From: Pseudosulfitobacter koreensis | Lineage (GTDB): Bacteria > Pseudomonadota > Alphaproteobacteria > Rhodobacterales > Rhodobacteraceae | DNA length: 64,000 nucleotides | Assembly: GCF_024733015.1 (NCBI RefSeq) | Contig: NZ_JANKJG010000002.1 | Span: 186,001-250,000 of the forward strand | Direction: 5' to 3' | Part shown: positions 11,020 to 19,244 of the stretch, in pieces | How positions within the stretch are numbered: position 1 is the stretch's first letter | Layout of the letters: each line of letters starts with the position of its first letter | Translations under genes and position numbers: made by a program | Notes under the pieces: generated by a model | The model's input: the letters and a program-made list of their open reading frames with translations, nothing else | Databases searched by the model: none | Told to the model about the DNA's origin: nothing

Positions 11020-11064
11020 GCGGTCGGGCGCTGCCCGGCGGCACTGCGTGCCTTGATTCCGGGC
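11020..11064. repeat. inverted copy of the intergenic repeat plus conserved tail
   Basis: GCGGTCGGGCGCTGCCC (11020-11036) is the exact reverse complement of the 17-mer at 10858 and 10906. It is followed at 11048-11064 by GTGCCTTGATTCCGGGC, which matches the sequence after the corresponding inverted copy near 32395 at all but a few bases. Confidence 0.8.
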
Positions 11065-11266
11065 TTGGTGGATGTGGGAAGTGTGGTGCTGCTGCAGCGA
11101 CCACTAGGGCTCGGAACGAGTTTGTGGAAGCATCAAAATGCTCTTTTCGCGGACATGCAAAAAAGGAGTGTTTGCTGAATGCCCTCGAATGGCGGCTGTG
11201 CAGGGCCTTCCTCGCATGTGAGCAATTAAGGAAATGGCATCAGAGCATCTTTGCAGCGGTTTAATA

Positions 11267-11836
11267 TCAAAAATTGCCGACTGCCATTTGTTTCACGTCA
11301 GCTCGCCAAGACTCTAAGTAGGGTAGGACTAATTGCAGCCTTACGTCCTCAGCGCCGTTGACAAGCGCGGCCAAGACAATAGAGCAAATGTAGTCATGTC
11401 CAAACCTACCAGAACCTTCAAGAAAGGCGACGCTGCTCTTGGATTTTCCGCCTATAGGCCATGAAATACTGATTGGGCTCATTCCATCAGAATCTTGCGG
11501 ACCAGCCTCGAGGGCCCCTTCCCACCATTCAGCATCATGTTTCCAATAATTTGCAGCAGACCAAACGACGTTTGCAAATGAAACGCCTCCGGCTAACTTA
11601 GGCCCTGCATCAAGCGCTTTCTTTTGGTCAACATCAAAGAAATAAAATGTCTCTGTCATGTATTTTTGCACCGCAGCAAGTCCAGCACCCATAAAGTACT
11701 CGCCAGAGTCGTAGTAGCCATTCCCCTCGGGATTATCGGATGCGTCTATTTTAGACAAAATATCCGCGATCTCCGCGTCAAGAACTTCCAGATGCCTCCG
11801 CAAATAAAAAATGAAAAGGTCGGTATTATCTATCAC
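11267..11836 (-). CDS. AT-rich orphan hypothetical protein
   Basis: A 189-residue soluble protein I do not recognise. It has an acidic N-terminal helix (RRHLEVLDAEIADILSKID), aromatic-rich middle (YYDSGEYFMGAGLAAVQKYM; VVWSAANYWKHDAEWWEG) and a C-terminal helix. No signal peptide or membrane segment. The GTG start at 11836 has AGGAG 6 bases upstream. Base composition is near half GC, clearly lower than neighbours, and codon choice differs, which points to acquisition. No mobility gene or paired toxin/antitoxin partner is visible. It is flanked by non-coding sequence on both sides. Confidence 0.7.
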   Translation of the reverse strand: MIDNTDLFIFYLRRHLEVLDAEIADILSKIDASDNPEGNGYYDSGEYFMGAGLAAVQKYMTETFYFFDVDQKKALDAGPKLAGGVSFANVVWSAANYWKHDAEWWEGALEAGPQDSDGMSPISISWPIGGKSKSSVAFLEGSGRFGHDYICSIVLAALVNGAEDVRLQLVLPYLESWRADVKQMAVGNF

Positions 11837-12080
11837 AAAGGGCTCCTAAACTGGAAAGCCTTACGGCCATCCTCATTAGATTTCCTATAGCCTGTCAGCG
11901 CAATCAATATTCTCAGACACACCCGCCCCATCAACGACCGTTTGCTTAACGCCTGCTTGAAAGCCGACATTCGGGTTTCTACAGCGTAAACCCATCCTAT
12001 CCCCCACAGCGCCCCCTCAGCGCGCCACCGCGCAAGACCTATCTCCCAGACCCCAGGCAACCCCGTACACCCCCCCAACC

Positions 12081-12620
12081 TCACTCCGCCAGCGCCGCCT
12101 CCAGCGCGGGCAGGAACCGCTGTTCGTAATCGCTGCCCACCAGCGGCCCGACAAAGCGGAACAGCACGGTGCCGTCGCCGCCCACGATGAACGTCTCCGG
12201 CGGCGCGGTCACACCCCAGTCGATGCCGGTGCGCCCCGCAGGGTCAAAGGCGACGGCGGCAAAGGGGTTGCCGTCATCCTCCAGATAGGACGTCGCGGTG
12301 CCCTTCTGGTCCTTGTAGTTGACCCCGATGATCGTCAGCCCGTCCTGCTGCATCTGCAACAGGCGCGGGTGTTCGGCACGGCACGGCGGGCACCAGCTGG
12401 CCCAGAAATTCACCAGCGTCACCTCGCCTCGGGTGAACATCTCAGGCGTGACACCGGGATAGTCCGCCAGCGTGTCCGTGGTGATCGGCGGCACCTGCCG
12501 CCCCACCATCGTCGAGGGCAACCCTTCGGGATCGTCGCGAAACATCCCGAACGCCGCCAGCGCCACGAAGGCGGCAAAGATCAGCGGCGGCGCGATCATC
12601 ATCGGTGACAGTCTAGGCAT
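12081..12620 (-). CDS. ccmG: thiol:disulfide interchange protein CcmG/DsbE
   Basis: A 179-residue membrane-anchored periplasmic thioredoxin. An N-terminal hydrophobic anchor (about 8-26) is followed by a thioredoxin fold with the active site WCPPC (C77, C80) and the cis-proline segment APPETFIV. CcmG keeps apocytochrome c CXXCH cysteines reduced for heme attachment. It is the last gene of ccmABCDG; its start overlaps the end of ccmD by 8 bases, which suggests coupled translation. Confidence 0.97.
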   Translation of the reverse strand: MPRLSPMMIAPPLIFAAFVALAAFGMFRDDPEGLPSTMVGRQVPPITTDTLADYPGVTPEMFTRGEVTLVNFWASWCPPCRAEHPRLLQMQQDGLTIIGVNYKDQKGTATSYLEDDGNPFAAVAFDPAGRTGIDWGVTAPPETFIVGGDGTVLFRFVGPLVGSDYEQRFLPALEAALAE

Positions 12621-12771
12621 CGGTGCGTCCTCTGGCTTCGGTGCGCTGCATCTCGGCGCGCACCCGGCGGCCGCGCAGCAGCGTCACCGCGATCAACGCC
12701 ACCAGCAGCACGGCAGTCGCCCCATAGGCCGACAGCACCGCAACCGCGTATTTCCCCAATTCCGGCATCAT
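12613..12771 (-). CDS. ccmD: heme exporter protein CcmD
   Basis: A 52-residue gene too short for most gene finders. The product begins MMPELGKYAVAVLSAYG, has one transmembrane helix (about 9-31) and a basic, charged tail (LLRGRRVRAEMQRTE), as CcmD does. CcmD stabilises the CcmABC-CcmE complex that hands heme to CcmE. Its start overlaps the ccmC stop by 4 bases (ATGA, 12768-12771) and its stop overlaps ccmG by 8, so it is embedded in the operon. An ATG three bases later is an equally possible start. Confidence 0.93.
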   Translation of the reverse strand: MMPELGKYAVAVLSAYGATAVLLVALIAVTLLRGRRVRAEMQRTEARGRTDA

Positions 12772-13535
12772 GCGCTTCCCTCCTGAGGTGCCCCCGCCCC
12801 TTGACCGGCCCCGCTACCCTGACGGGCTCGCAACGCACGGGTGCGCCGCACGCGGATCTCGGTGCCCGTGCGGTACAGCACCAGCGCCAGAAACAGCAGC
12901 ACAAACCCCGCGATAGACAACAGCAACGGGTGATAGAACACATCCGCCACGTTCTTCTCCGCGTCCAGCGACAGCGACGCGCCCTGATGCAACCCTTGGT
13001 TCCAGAAGTTGACCGCATAGCGCGACAGCACCGCAAAGACCGATCCCACCAGGCACAGCACCGATGTCAGGTCGGCAGCGGTGTCGGGGTCCTCGATCGC
13101 GGACCACAGCGCCATGTACCCCAGATAGAACAGGAACAGGATCAGAAACGACGTCAGGCGCGGGTCCCAGGCCCACCAGGTGCCCCACATCGGCTGCCCC
13201 CAGACCGCCCCGGTGATCAGCGCAATCAGCGTCATCGTCACGCCCACGGGCGCTGCGGCCTTCGCGGCCAAGGCACTCACATGGTGGCGACGGATCAGCC
13301 AGACCAACGAGGCCACCAGCATCATGAACCAGCCGTTGATCGCCATCAGCGCGGCAGGCACGTGGATATAGATGATCTTGACGGTCGACCCCTGGCGATA
13401 ATCATCCGGCGTGCCGAAGAACCCCCAGATCAGACCGCCCGCCAGACACAGCACAGCCAGCCCCCACAGCCACGGCAGAACCCGTTCGCTGAGGCGCAGA
13501 AACTTGACCGGATTGGCGTATTCCCAGAGTGACAT
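12768..13535 (-). CDS. ccmC: heme exporter/handling protein CcmC
   Basis: A 255-residue inner-membrane protein with about six helices. The tryptophan-rich motif WGTWWAWDPRLTS (about 117-129), with YIHVPAA near residue 56 supplying a conserved heme-axial histidine, identifies CcmC. It binds heme and loads it on CcmE. The C-terminal tail (about 225-255) is Arg/Gly/Ala-rich and looks longer than usual. It follows ccmB after a 63-base spacer and overlaps ccmD by 4 bases. Confidence 0.97.
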   Translation of the reverse strand: MSLWEYANPVKFLRLSERVLPWLWGLAVLCLAGGLIWGFFGTPDDYRQGSTVKIIYIHVPAALMAINGWFMMLVASLVWLIRRHHVSALAAKAAAPVGVTMTLIALITGAVWGQPMWGTWWAWDPRLTSFLILFLFYLGYMALWSAIEDPDTAADLTSVLCLVGSVFAVLSRYAVNFWNQGLHQGASLSLDAEKNVADVFYHPLLLSIAGFVLLFLALVLYRTGTEIRVRRTRALRARQGSGAGQGAGAPQEGSA

Positions 13536-13598
13536 GGCGTTTTCCTAATCTGTTGGCCGCGCAGGCTCAATCCCCGACAGCGCGCTGCGGCAATGCGC

Positions 13599-14255
13599 TC
13601 ACCGCAAGTTTACGCGCAGCACCGCGGCACTGGCAAAGGGCATCAGCGCCAGCACCCCCGCACTGATCCCCGCCAGCATCAGCATCGGCGTGGTGGCGTC
13701 CAGCCCTTCGGCACTGCGCCGCGCGGCCTCGGCCCCGAAAATCAGCGTCGGCACATAGAGCGGCAGCACCAGCAGCGACAACAGCAATCCGCCGCGCTTG
13801 ATCCCCACGGTCAGCGCCGCCCCGAAGGTGCCGATCACCGACAGCGCGGGCGTGCCCAGGGCCAGCGACAGCACCAGCCCGCCGTAGCCCGCCACAGGCA
13901 GGTTCAGCAGCACCGCCAGCACCGGGGCCGCAACCACCAGCGGCACCCCCGTGGTCAGCCAATGCGCCAGCGCCTTGACGCTCAGCGCCGCCTCCAGCGG
14001 CAGCGGCGCCGTCGCCAGCACATCCAGCGTGCCATCCTCGAAATCCAGCGCCAGTATCCGGTCCAGCGACAACAGGCAAGCCAGCAGCGCCGCCAGCCAC
14101 AGCACGCCCGCCGCGATCCGTCCCAGCAACTCGGGCTGCGGACCGACGCTGAACGGCACCAGCACCACCACGATCAGGAAAAACGCAAGGCCAAGGCCAA
14201 AACCGCCCCCCGCCCGCAGCGCCAGACGCAGATCCCGCACCAGCAGCGCCTTCAC
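13599..14255 (-). CDS. ccmB: heme ABC exporter permease CcmB
   Basis: A 218-residue, six-helix membrane protein with the CcmB hallmarks [18 protein letters not shown] and [16 protein letters not shown]. It is the membrane partner of CcmA in the ATP-driven complex that releases holo-CcmE. The start overlaps the ccmA stop by 4 bases (14252-14255), typical of coupled translation. Confidence 0.96.
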   Translation of the reverse strand: MKALLVRDLRLALRAGGGFGLGLAFFLIVVVLVPFSVGPQPELLGRIAAGVLWLAALLACLLSLDRILALDFEDGTLDVLATAPLPLEAALSVKALAHWLTTGVPLVVAAPVLAVLLNLPVAGYGGLVLSLALGTPALSVIGTFGAALTVGIKRGGLLLSLLVLPLYVPTLIFGAEAARRSAEGLDATTPMLMLAGISAGVLALMPFASAAVLRVNLR

Positions 14256-14872
14256 AAAAACGCCTCGTCACTGGACCCAAATCCAACACCATTCAGCGCC
14301 ACGCGATAGGGCGTCACGTCCAGCACGGCAGCGTCCAGCCCCAGATCAATATGCGTGGCGATCAGCGCCATGCCACCTGCCGCCAGATGCGCGCGCACGG
14401 CACCCGCAAACAGCGCCACCGCATCCGCGTCCAGCGACACGGTCGGCTCGTCCAGCACCCAGATCGGGCGCCCCGTGACCAGCAGCCGTGCCAGCCCCAG
14501 CCGCCGCTTCTGCCCCGCCGACAGCGTGCCCGCCAACCGATCCGCCAGCGGCAGCAGCGCAAAGGCCTGCATCGCCTGCTCCACATCGCGCATCCCGAAC
14601 ACCGCAGCCCAGAACGTCAGGTTTTCGCGCACGCTCAGCATCGCCTTCAACCCGTCGGCGTGACCGGCATAGGCGATGCGGTCCTCTGCCCCCGTCACCT
14701 GCCCCGACAAAGCGGGCTGCAACCCCGCGATGGTGCGCAGCAGCGTGGTCTTGCCCGACCCGTTCGGCCCGCGCAGCACCAGCGCCTGCCCCGGTGCCAG
14801 CGACAGGCTCACACCGGCCAGCACCGGCACGCCACCACGCGCCACGGACAGATCGACAAGGGTTAATTCCAT
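14252..14872 (-). CDS. ccmA: heme ABC exporter ATP-binding protein CcmA
   Basis: A 206-residue ABC ATPase. Walker [10 protein letters not shown] (35-43), signature [15 protein letters not shown] (about 127-141) and Walker [14 protein letters not shown] directly after it are intact. With CcmB it energises release of heme-loaded CcmE. First gene of ccmABCDG. A weak terminator lies upstream, at the end of the preceding transcription unit, so the promoter is probably in the 14873-14903 region or read-through occurs from the sec genes. Confidence 0.97.
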   Translation of the reverse strand: MELTLVDLSVARGGVPVLAGVSLSLAPGQALVLRGPNGSGKTTLLRTIAGLQPALSGQVTGAEDRIAYAGHADGLKAMLSVRENLTFWAAVFGMRDVEQAMQAFALLPLADRLAGTLSAGQKRRLGLARLLVTGRPIWVLDEPTVSLDADAVALFAGAVRAHLAAGGMALIATHIDLGLDAAVLDVTPYRVALNGVGFGSSDEAFL

Positions 14873-14902
14873 CCCGCAGACCTAGCGGATGGATGCCATG
14901 CG

Positions 14903-14923
14903 GAAAACCCCTTTCAGCGGGGT
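14903..14923 (-). terminator. weak terminator upstream of ccmA
   Basis: A 5-bp stem (14907-14911 with 14919-14923) followed on the minus strand by four Ts. It lies between the Mth938-domain gene and ccmA. The stem is short, so partial read-through is likely. Confidence 0.45.
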
Positions 14924-14940
14924 CACAGGCGCGCTCACTT

Positions 14941-15025
14941 GGGAAACTTCAGGCGGCAAACTTCAGGCGGGAAAACTCACACGGCAAACCTCAGGCAAGA
15001 AACTCACCCGGCGAAACTCAAACCG
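14941..15025. repeat. degenerate tandem repeat of about 14 bp
   Basis: Six imperfect copies of a unit like GGCAAACTTCAGGC run back to back: variants GGGAAACTTCAGGC, GGCAAACTTCAGGC, GGGAAAACTCACAC, GGCAAACCTCAGGC, AAGAAACTCACCC and GGCGAAACTCAAACC. The last copy runs into the 3' end of the Mth938-domain gene. Confidence 0.7.
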
Positions 15026-15371
15026 GCAGCATCGCCAGCGCGATCCGGCGGCCTTCGCTCAACAGCACGTTATAGGTCCGCGCCGCCGCAGGCGACGACA
15101 TCACCTCGACCCCCACGCCCGCCTCTTCCAGCGGATCGCGCAGGGCGCTCGGAATATGCGCAATCTCGGCCCCCGTGCCGATGAACAGCACATCGACCTG
15201 CCCCGCCAGCGCCAGCAGCATGTCGCGATCCTCGAAACCGCCCCAGGCGTGCGTGCCGTCGGCCCCGGTCAGCACCGCGCTTTCGAACACCTCGCCGCCG
15301 ATGCGGAAAAAGCCGGGGCCATAGCCCTCGATGGGCTTGGCGTCGTTATAGGTCACTTCGTTCAGGCGCAT
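15018..15371 (-). CDS. Mth938-like (DUF498/NDUFAF3-type) domain protein
   Basis: A 117-residue soluble protein with the Mth938 fold pattern: VTYNDAKPIEGYGPGFFRIGG, then a Rossmann-like core VDVLFIGTGAEIAHIP and LEEAGVGVEVMSSPAAARTYNVLLSEGR. Mitochondrial relatives (NDUFAF3) assist complex I assembly and usually lie near secDF in Alphaproteobacteria. The start at 15371 (MRLNEV) is one base from the stop of the TSUP gene; a longer frame would overlap that gene deeply. Likely co-transcribed with secF and the TSUP gene. Confidence 0.92.
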   Translation of the reverse strand: MRLNEVTYNDAKPIEGYGPGFFRIGGEVFESAVLTGADGTHAWGGFEDRDMLLALAGQVDVLFIGTGAEIAHIPSALRDPLEEAGVGVEVMSSPAAARTYNVLLSEGRRIALAMLPV

Positions 15372-15372
15372 A

Positions 15373-16128
15373 TCAATTCCCCCAGACAGGCAGCCCCATG
15401 ATCGCAGAGCTTGCCACAACCACATAGGCCACGCCCCGGTATACGCCAGCCTTGTCCGGGTTGAAAATGGCCGCACCGATCATATTCCCGATCATCGCGG
15501 GCACCGCCAGCATCAGGCCGATGACGATGGGCACAAGGACCAGATCACCGCGCAAGGCCAGCACGCCGACCAGCAGGAAATCGAACGCGAACAGATACAG
15601 CAGCACATTCGCCCGCACCACCGCGACAGGCAGCGCACTGGCCATGTAGAACAGGATCACCGGCGGCCCCGGCACCCCGATCAGCCCGCCGGAGAACCCG
15701 GCAAGTGCGCCGATCCCGCCCACCATCGGCGGCGTCAGCCGCCCGGTATAGCGGACCCCCAGCGCCAGGCAGGCGACCAGCGCCAGCGACAGGATGCACA
15801 CGATATAGCGGTAGGTATCGCCGGTCATCAGCATCAGCAGCGCCAGCCCCACGGGCAACAGGCACAGCGTGCCGACCAGCAACAGGACCAGATCGCGCCG
15901 ATGCGCCTGACGCAGCGCCTTGGGGACGATGGGCATCGGGCCGAACACATCCATCACCACCAGCGACAGGATGGCCCAGATCGGCGGCATCACCTGTGCG
16001 GCGATGGGCAGGTAGATCATCGCGGTCCCGAACCCGGAAAACCCGCGCACGATCCCCGCGATCAACGCGCCAAGACCCAACAGCCAGAGGCCCGGCAGAG
16101 CCAAGGCCTCTGACAGGATCTCAGGCAT
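15373..16128 (-). CDS. TauE/SafE (TSUP) family permease
   Basis: A 251-residue inner-membrane protein with about eight helices in two TSUP halves; the conserved starts are IAGIVRGFSGFGTAMIYLP and IGALAGFSGGLIGVPGPPVILFY. TSUP members move organic and inorganic sulfur anions or other anions; substrate unknown here. The start overlaps the secF stop by 8 bases and its stop lies 1 base before the Mth938 gene, so it is wedged into the sec-Mth938 operon. Not typical of Sec function. Confidence 0.92.
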   Translation of the reverse strand: MPEILSEALALPGLWLLGLGALIAGIVRGFSGFGTAMIYLPIAAQVMPPIWAILSLVVMDVFGPMPIVPKALRQAHRRDLVLLLVGTLCLLPVGLALLMLMTGDTYRYIVCILSLALVACLALGVRYTGRLTPPMVGGIGALAGFSGGLIGVPGPPVILFYMASALPVAVVRANVLLYLFAFDFLLVGVLALRGDLVLVPIVIGLMLAVPAMIGNMIGAAIFNPDKAGVYRGVAYVVVASSAIMGLPVWGN

Positions 16129-17089
16129 CTATGTTCGCAAACTGCGTGCCCGACCCGCCGTCCTGCTTGGTCCAGTCGCGCTTGACGCCCAGGTACAGCA
16201 ACACGGTCGAGGCCACGAAGACCGACGAATAGGTCCCCACGATCACGCCCCAGATCATCGCAAAGACGAACCCGCGGATCACGTCGCCGCCCAGCACGAA
16301 CAGCGCGATCAACGCAATCAGCGTGGTCACCGATGTCATCAGCGTCCGGCTGAGCGTTTCGTTGATCGACAGGTTCAGCACTTCTTTCAGCGGGCGGTTC
16401 TTGTACTTGCGCAGGTTCTCGCGGGCGCGGTCAAAGACCACGACCGTATCGTTCAGCGAATAGCCCACGATGGTCAGCAGCGCCGCGATGATCGCCAGAT
16501 CGAACCGGATCTGCAATTCCGAGAACACGCCGATGGTCAGCACCACGTCATGCACCAGCGCCGCGACGGCACCCAGGGCGAACTGCCATTCGAACCGCAG
16601 CCAGATATAGACCAGCACCGCCGCAATCGCGAGGATCACAGCCAGCGCTGCCGTCTGGATCAGCTCGCCCGACACCTTGGGCCCCACGGATTCGACCGAG
16701 ATGAACCTGATGTCCGGCACGACGGCGGACAGCGCACCCTCGACCGCCTCGATGGTTTCCGTGGTCACCGCCTCTTCGTCGCCCTGCGCCTGGATACGGA
16801 CCATCGCCACGTTCTGATCCTCTTCGAAACTGGGGTCGAACACTTCGGTGATCGAAATATCCCCCAGACCCAGCGGCGCGATGGCGTCGCGGTAGACACC
16901 GATGTCGACCGGTTGCGTGCTCTGCGTGCGGATCGTGGTGCCGCCGCGAAAGTCGATGCCAAAGTTCAGGCCCTGCAACAGGAACGACCCGAACCCGATC
17001 ACCACCATCAGGGCGGAAATGCCCAGCCACAGTTTCCAGCGGCCAAAGAAATCAACGTTCGTTTCCTGGGGTATCAGCTTCAGACGCAT
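16121..17089 (-). CDS. secF: protein translocase subunit SecF
   Basis: A 322-residue inner-membrane protein with six helices and a periplasmic domain between helices 1 and 2. Motifs: NFGIDFRGGTTI (about 48-59), SVGPKVSGELI, and GYSLNDTVVVFDRARENL in the transmembrane part. With SecD it uses the proton-motive force to pull preproteins out of SecYEG. It starts 1 base after the secD stop. It overlaps the downstream TSUP gene by 8 bases. Confidence 0.98.
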   Translation of the reverse strand: MRLKLIPQETNVDFFGRWKLWLGISALMVVIGFGSFLLQGLNFGIDFRGGTTIRTQSTQPVDIGVYRDAIAPLGLGDISITEVFDPSFEEDQNVAMVRIQAQGDEEAVTTETIEAVEGALSAVVPDIRFISVESVGPKVSGELIQTAALAVILAIAAVLVYIWLRFEWQFALGAVAALVHDVVLTIGVFSELQIRFDLAIIAALLTIVGYSLNDTVVVFDRARENLRKYKNRPLKEVLNLSINETLSRTLMTSVTTLIALIALFVLGGDVIRGFVFAMIWGVIVGTYSSVFVASTVLLYLGVKRDWTKQDGGSGTQFANIDA

Positions 17090-17090
17090 A

Positions 17091-18752
17091 TCAAACCTCG
17101 ATCTGCTTGGGGCGGCGGCGTTCGTACCACATCACAATCATCAACCGCGTCACGAAGACGGCGGTAAAGACCGATGTGAGAATGCCCAGGCCCAGCGTGA
17201 TGGCAAAGCCGCGCACCGGGCCGGACCCCATGACGAACAGGATGACGGCGGTGATGAATGTGGTGATGTTGGCGTCCAGAATGGCGCTCAACGCCTTTTC
17301 ATACCCCAGCTCGATGGCCCGCGCAGGCCCACGCGCCGACTTCAGCTCTTCGCGGATACGCTCGAACACCAGCACGTTGGCGTCCACCGCCATGCCGACG
17401 GTCAACACGATCCCCGCAATCCCCGGCAGCGTCAGCGTCGCCCCGATGGAGCTCAGCAGCCCGAAGATCAGCGCGATGTTGATGATCAGCGCGATATTGG
17501 CAAACAGCCCGAACAGCCCATAGCTCAGCACCATGAACACCAGCACGGCGGCAAAGGCGACCATGGTCGCGATCTTGCCCGCCTCGATGCTGTCCGCGCC
17601 CAGTTCCGGCCCGATGGTCCGTTCTTCAAGGAACGTAAGCTCGGCGGGCAAGGCACCCGCGCGCAAAAGAACCGCAAGGTTGGTGGTTTCCTCGACGTCG
17701 AAACGCCCGGTGATGATCCCCGATCCGCCGGGAATATGGCTCTGGATCACGGGGGCACTGACCACCTCGTCATCCAGCACGATGGCAAAGGGGCTGCCGA
17801 TGTTCTCCGCCGTGTAATCCCCGAACCGCCGCGCACCGGTCGAATCGAACCGGAAATTGACCGCAGGGCCGCCATTCTGGTCAAAGGCAGGCTGCGCATC
17901 GACCAGATCCTCGCCCGTCACGACGGCTGCGGTTTCGATCACGTAGAACACGCCGCTCTCGTCCAGCGACGGCACCAGCTTTTCGCCGGGGCCAACGGAC
18001 GTGTTGGCGTCTGTGGTGCGGGTGATCACGGGGTTGAACGTCAACTGCGCCGTGGTCCCGATGATCGCCTTCAGCTCTGCCGCCGACCCGATGCCGGGCA
18101 CCTGGATCAAAATGCGGTCCGCACCCTGCCGTTGAATGGTGGGCTCGCGCGTGCCGACCTCGTCGATGCGGCGGCGCACGATTTCCAGCGATTGCTGCAA
18201 CGTGCGCTCGTCGGTCGCCTGGGTTTCCGCGTCGCTGAGCGTGACGGTGATGACATCGCCCTGCCCGCTGGCCACGATATCGGTCGAACCGGCCCCGGTC
18301 AGCGTCTGCACCGGGCGCGCCAATCCGCGAACGATCTCCAGCGCGCGGGCCATGCCCGACGCCTCACCAATGCGAATGCGCAGCGTGCCGGGGTCGCTGT
18401 CCAGCAGCCGCACGGTGCCCACGGCGTCACGCTCCGGGCGCAGGGCATCCCGGATCTCGGGCCAGCTGGCCTGCATCCGCGTCTCGTACACATCCTCGAC
18501 CTGCACTTCGGCCAGCAGATGCGCGCCACCGCGCAAATCCAGCCCCAGGTTCACCAGAGACGAAGGCATCCACGACGGCCACTGTCCCGCCACCGCCTGA
18601 TTTTCAGGGGTATCGGCACCGATCTCGATGGCGGCAACCGCGTCATTCGACTGCTCGACCCGCGTATAAAACGCGTTCGGCAGTGCCAGCAGCAACCCCA
18701 GGGCCACAAGGCCCCAGATGAACAGCCGCTTCCAGAAACCGATCTGTAGCAT
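17091..18752 (-). CDS. secD: protein translocase subunit SecD
   Basis: A 553-residue partner of SecF. It has an N-terminal helix, the large periplasmic P1 head ([14 protein letters not shown] near 69-82; IQVPGI; the fold-carrying repeats to about residue 370), and five C-terminal helices with [18 protein letters not shown]. Its ATG is directly adjacent to the yajC stop codon with no spacer, indicating tight coupling. Confidence 0.98.
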   Translation of the reverse strand: MLQIGFWKRLFIWGLVALGLLLALPNAFYTRVEQSNDAVAAIEIGADTPENQAVAGQWPSWMPSSLVNLGLDLRGGAHLLAEVQVEDVYETRMQASWPEIRDALRPERDAVGTVRLLDSDPGTLRIRIGEASGMARALEIVRGLARPVQTLTGAGSTDIVASGQGDVITVTLSDAETQATDERTLQQSLEIVRRRIDEVGTREPTIQRQGADRILIQVPGIGSAAELKAIIGTTAQLTFNPVITRTTDANTSVGPGEKLVPSLDESGVFYVIETAAVVTGEDLVDAQPAFDQNGGPAVNFRFDSTGARRFGDYTAENIGSPFAIVLDDEVVSAPVIQSHIPGGSGIITGRFDVEETTNLAVLLRAGALPAELTFLEERTIGPELGADSIEAGKIATMVAFAAVLVFMVLSYGLFGLFANIALIINIALIFGLLSSIGATLTLPGIAGIVLTVGMAVDANVLVFERIREELKSARGPARAIELGYEKALSAILDANITTFITAVILFVMGSGPVRGFAITLGLGILTSVFTAVFVTRLMIVMWYERRRPKQIEV

Positions 18753-19031
18753 TTACTTGGCAGGTTCTGTTTTCGAAATCACCTGAGCGATGGTGCTTTG
18801 CACGACGCGCACCTTGACGCCATCGGCAACCTCGATCTCAAGCTCGTTGTCTTCCTTGACCTTGACCACCTTGCCGATGATCCCGCCCTGCGTCACCACC
18901 TGATCGCCCCGGCGCAACGCCTGTACCATCGCCTGATGATCCTTGACCTTTTTCTGCTGGGGACGGATCAGCAGAAAATACATGATCCCGAAGATCAGAA
19001 TGAGCGGTACGAATTGGCCGATTGCTTCCAT
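18753..19031 (-). CDS. yajC: preprotein translocase subunit YajC
   Basis: A 92-residue protein with one N-terminal helix ([19 protein letters not shown], about 10-28) and a small soluble domain with the conserved [17 protein letters not shown]. YajC associates with SecDF. It heads the operon yajC-secD-secF-TSUP-Mth938 and is divergent from serS with 213 bases between, where both promoters should lie. Confidence 0.97.
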   Translation of the reverse strand: MEAIGQFVPLILIFGIMYFLLIRPQQKKVKDHQAMVQALRRGDQVVTQGGIIGKVVKVKEDNELEIEVADGVKVRVVQSTIAQVISKTEPAK

Positions 19032-19244
19032 GGAGATAGGTCCTTTTGTCGGCCTCGATCGGCCTGCTGTCGATTTTGGCAGAACCTATGGGCGCGCTGG
19101 CATGGGCGCAAGGTGCAATCCGGCACTAATCTGCGGCATCTGGACCCGTTTGGCGCGATCCAGAGGCTACCTTTCGCGCCCGCGATGCGCCATAAGGCGC
19201 GCACCGCGACTCAAAGCCAGCACATCGCTCAGAGGATAAAGACC

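Larger units (their letters stand above)
10788..11266. other. non-coding region with repeats
   Basis: About 480 bases with no credible coding frame. The first half is GC-rich and carries a repeat family (see the repeat entries at 10858 and 11020). From about 11080 onward the composition turns AT-richer toward the orphan gene that follows. No tRNA, promoter or attachment-site signature that I can recognise. Confidence 0.6.

Noticed and set aside
10742..11056. Short overlapping frames in the acnA downstream spacer
   Set aside because: They run through the acnA terminator and the intergenic repeats, and codon choice is that of non-coding GC-rich DNA.
11833..12084. An 83-residue frame ending at the AT-rich orphan's start
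   Set aside because: No ribosome binding site, no family, and the orphan gene has its own strong one.
16902..18749. A 615-residue plus-strand frame opposite secD
   Set aside because: Composition is that of a shadow frame (Arg/Gln/His/Asp rich), and secD-secF are unambiguous.
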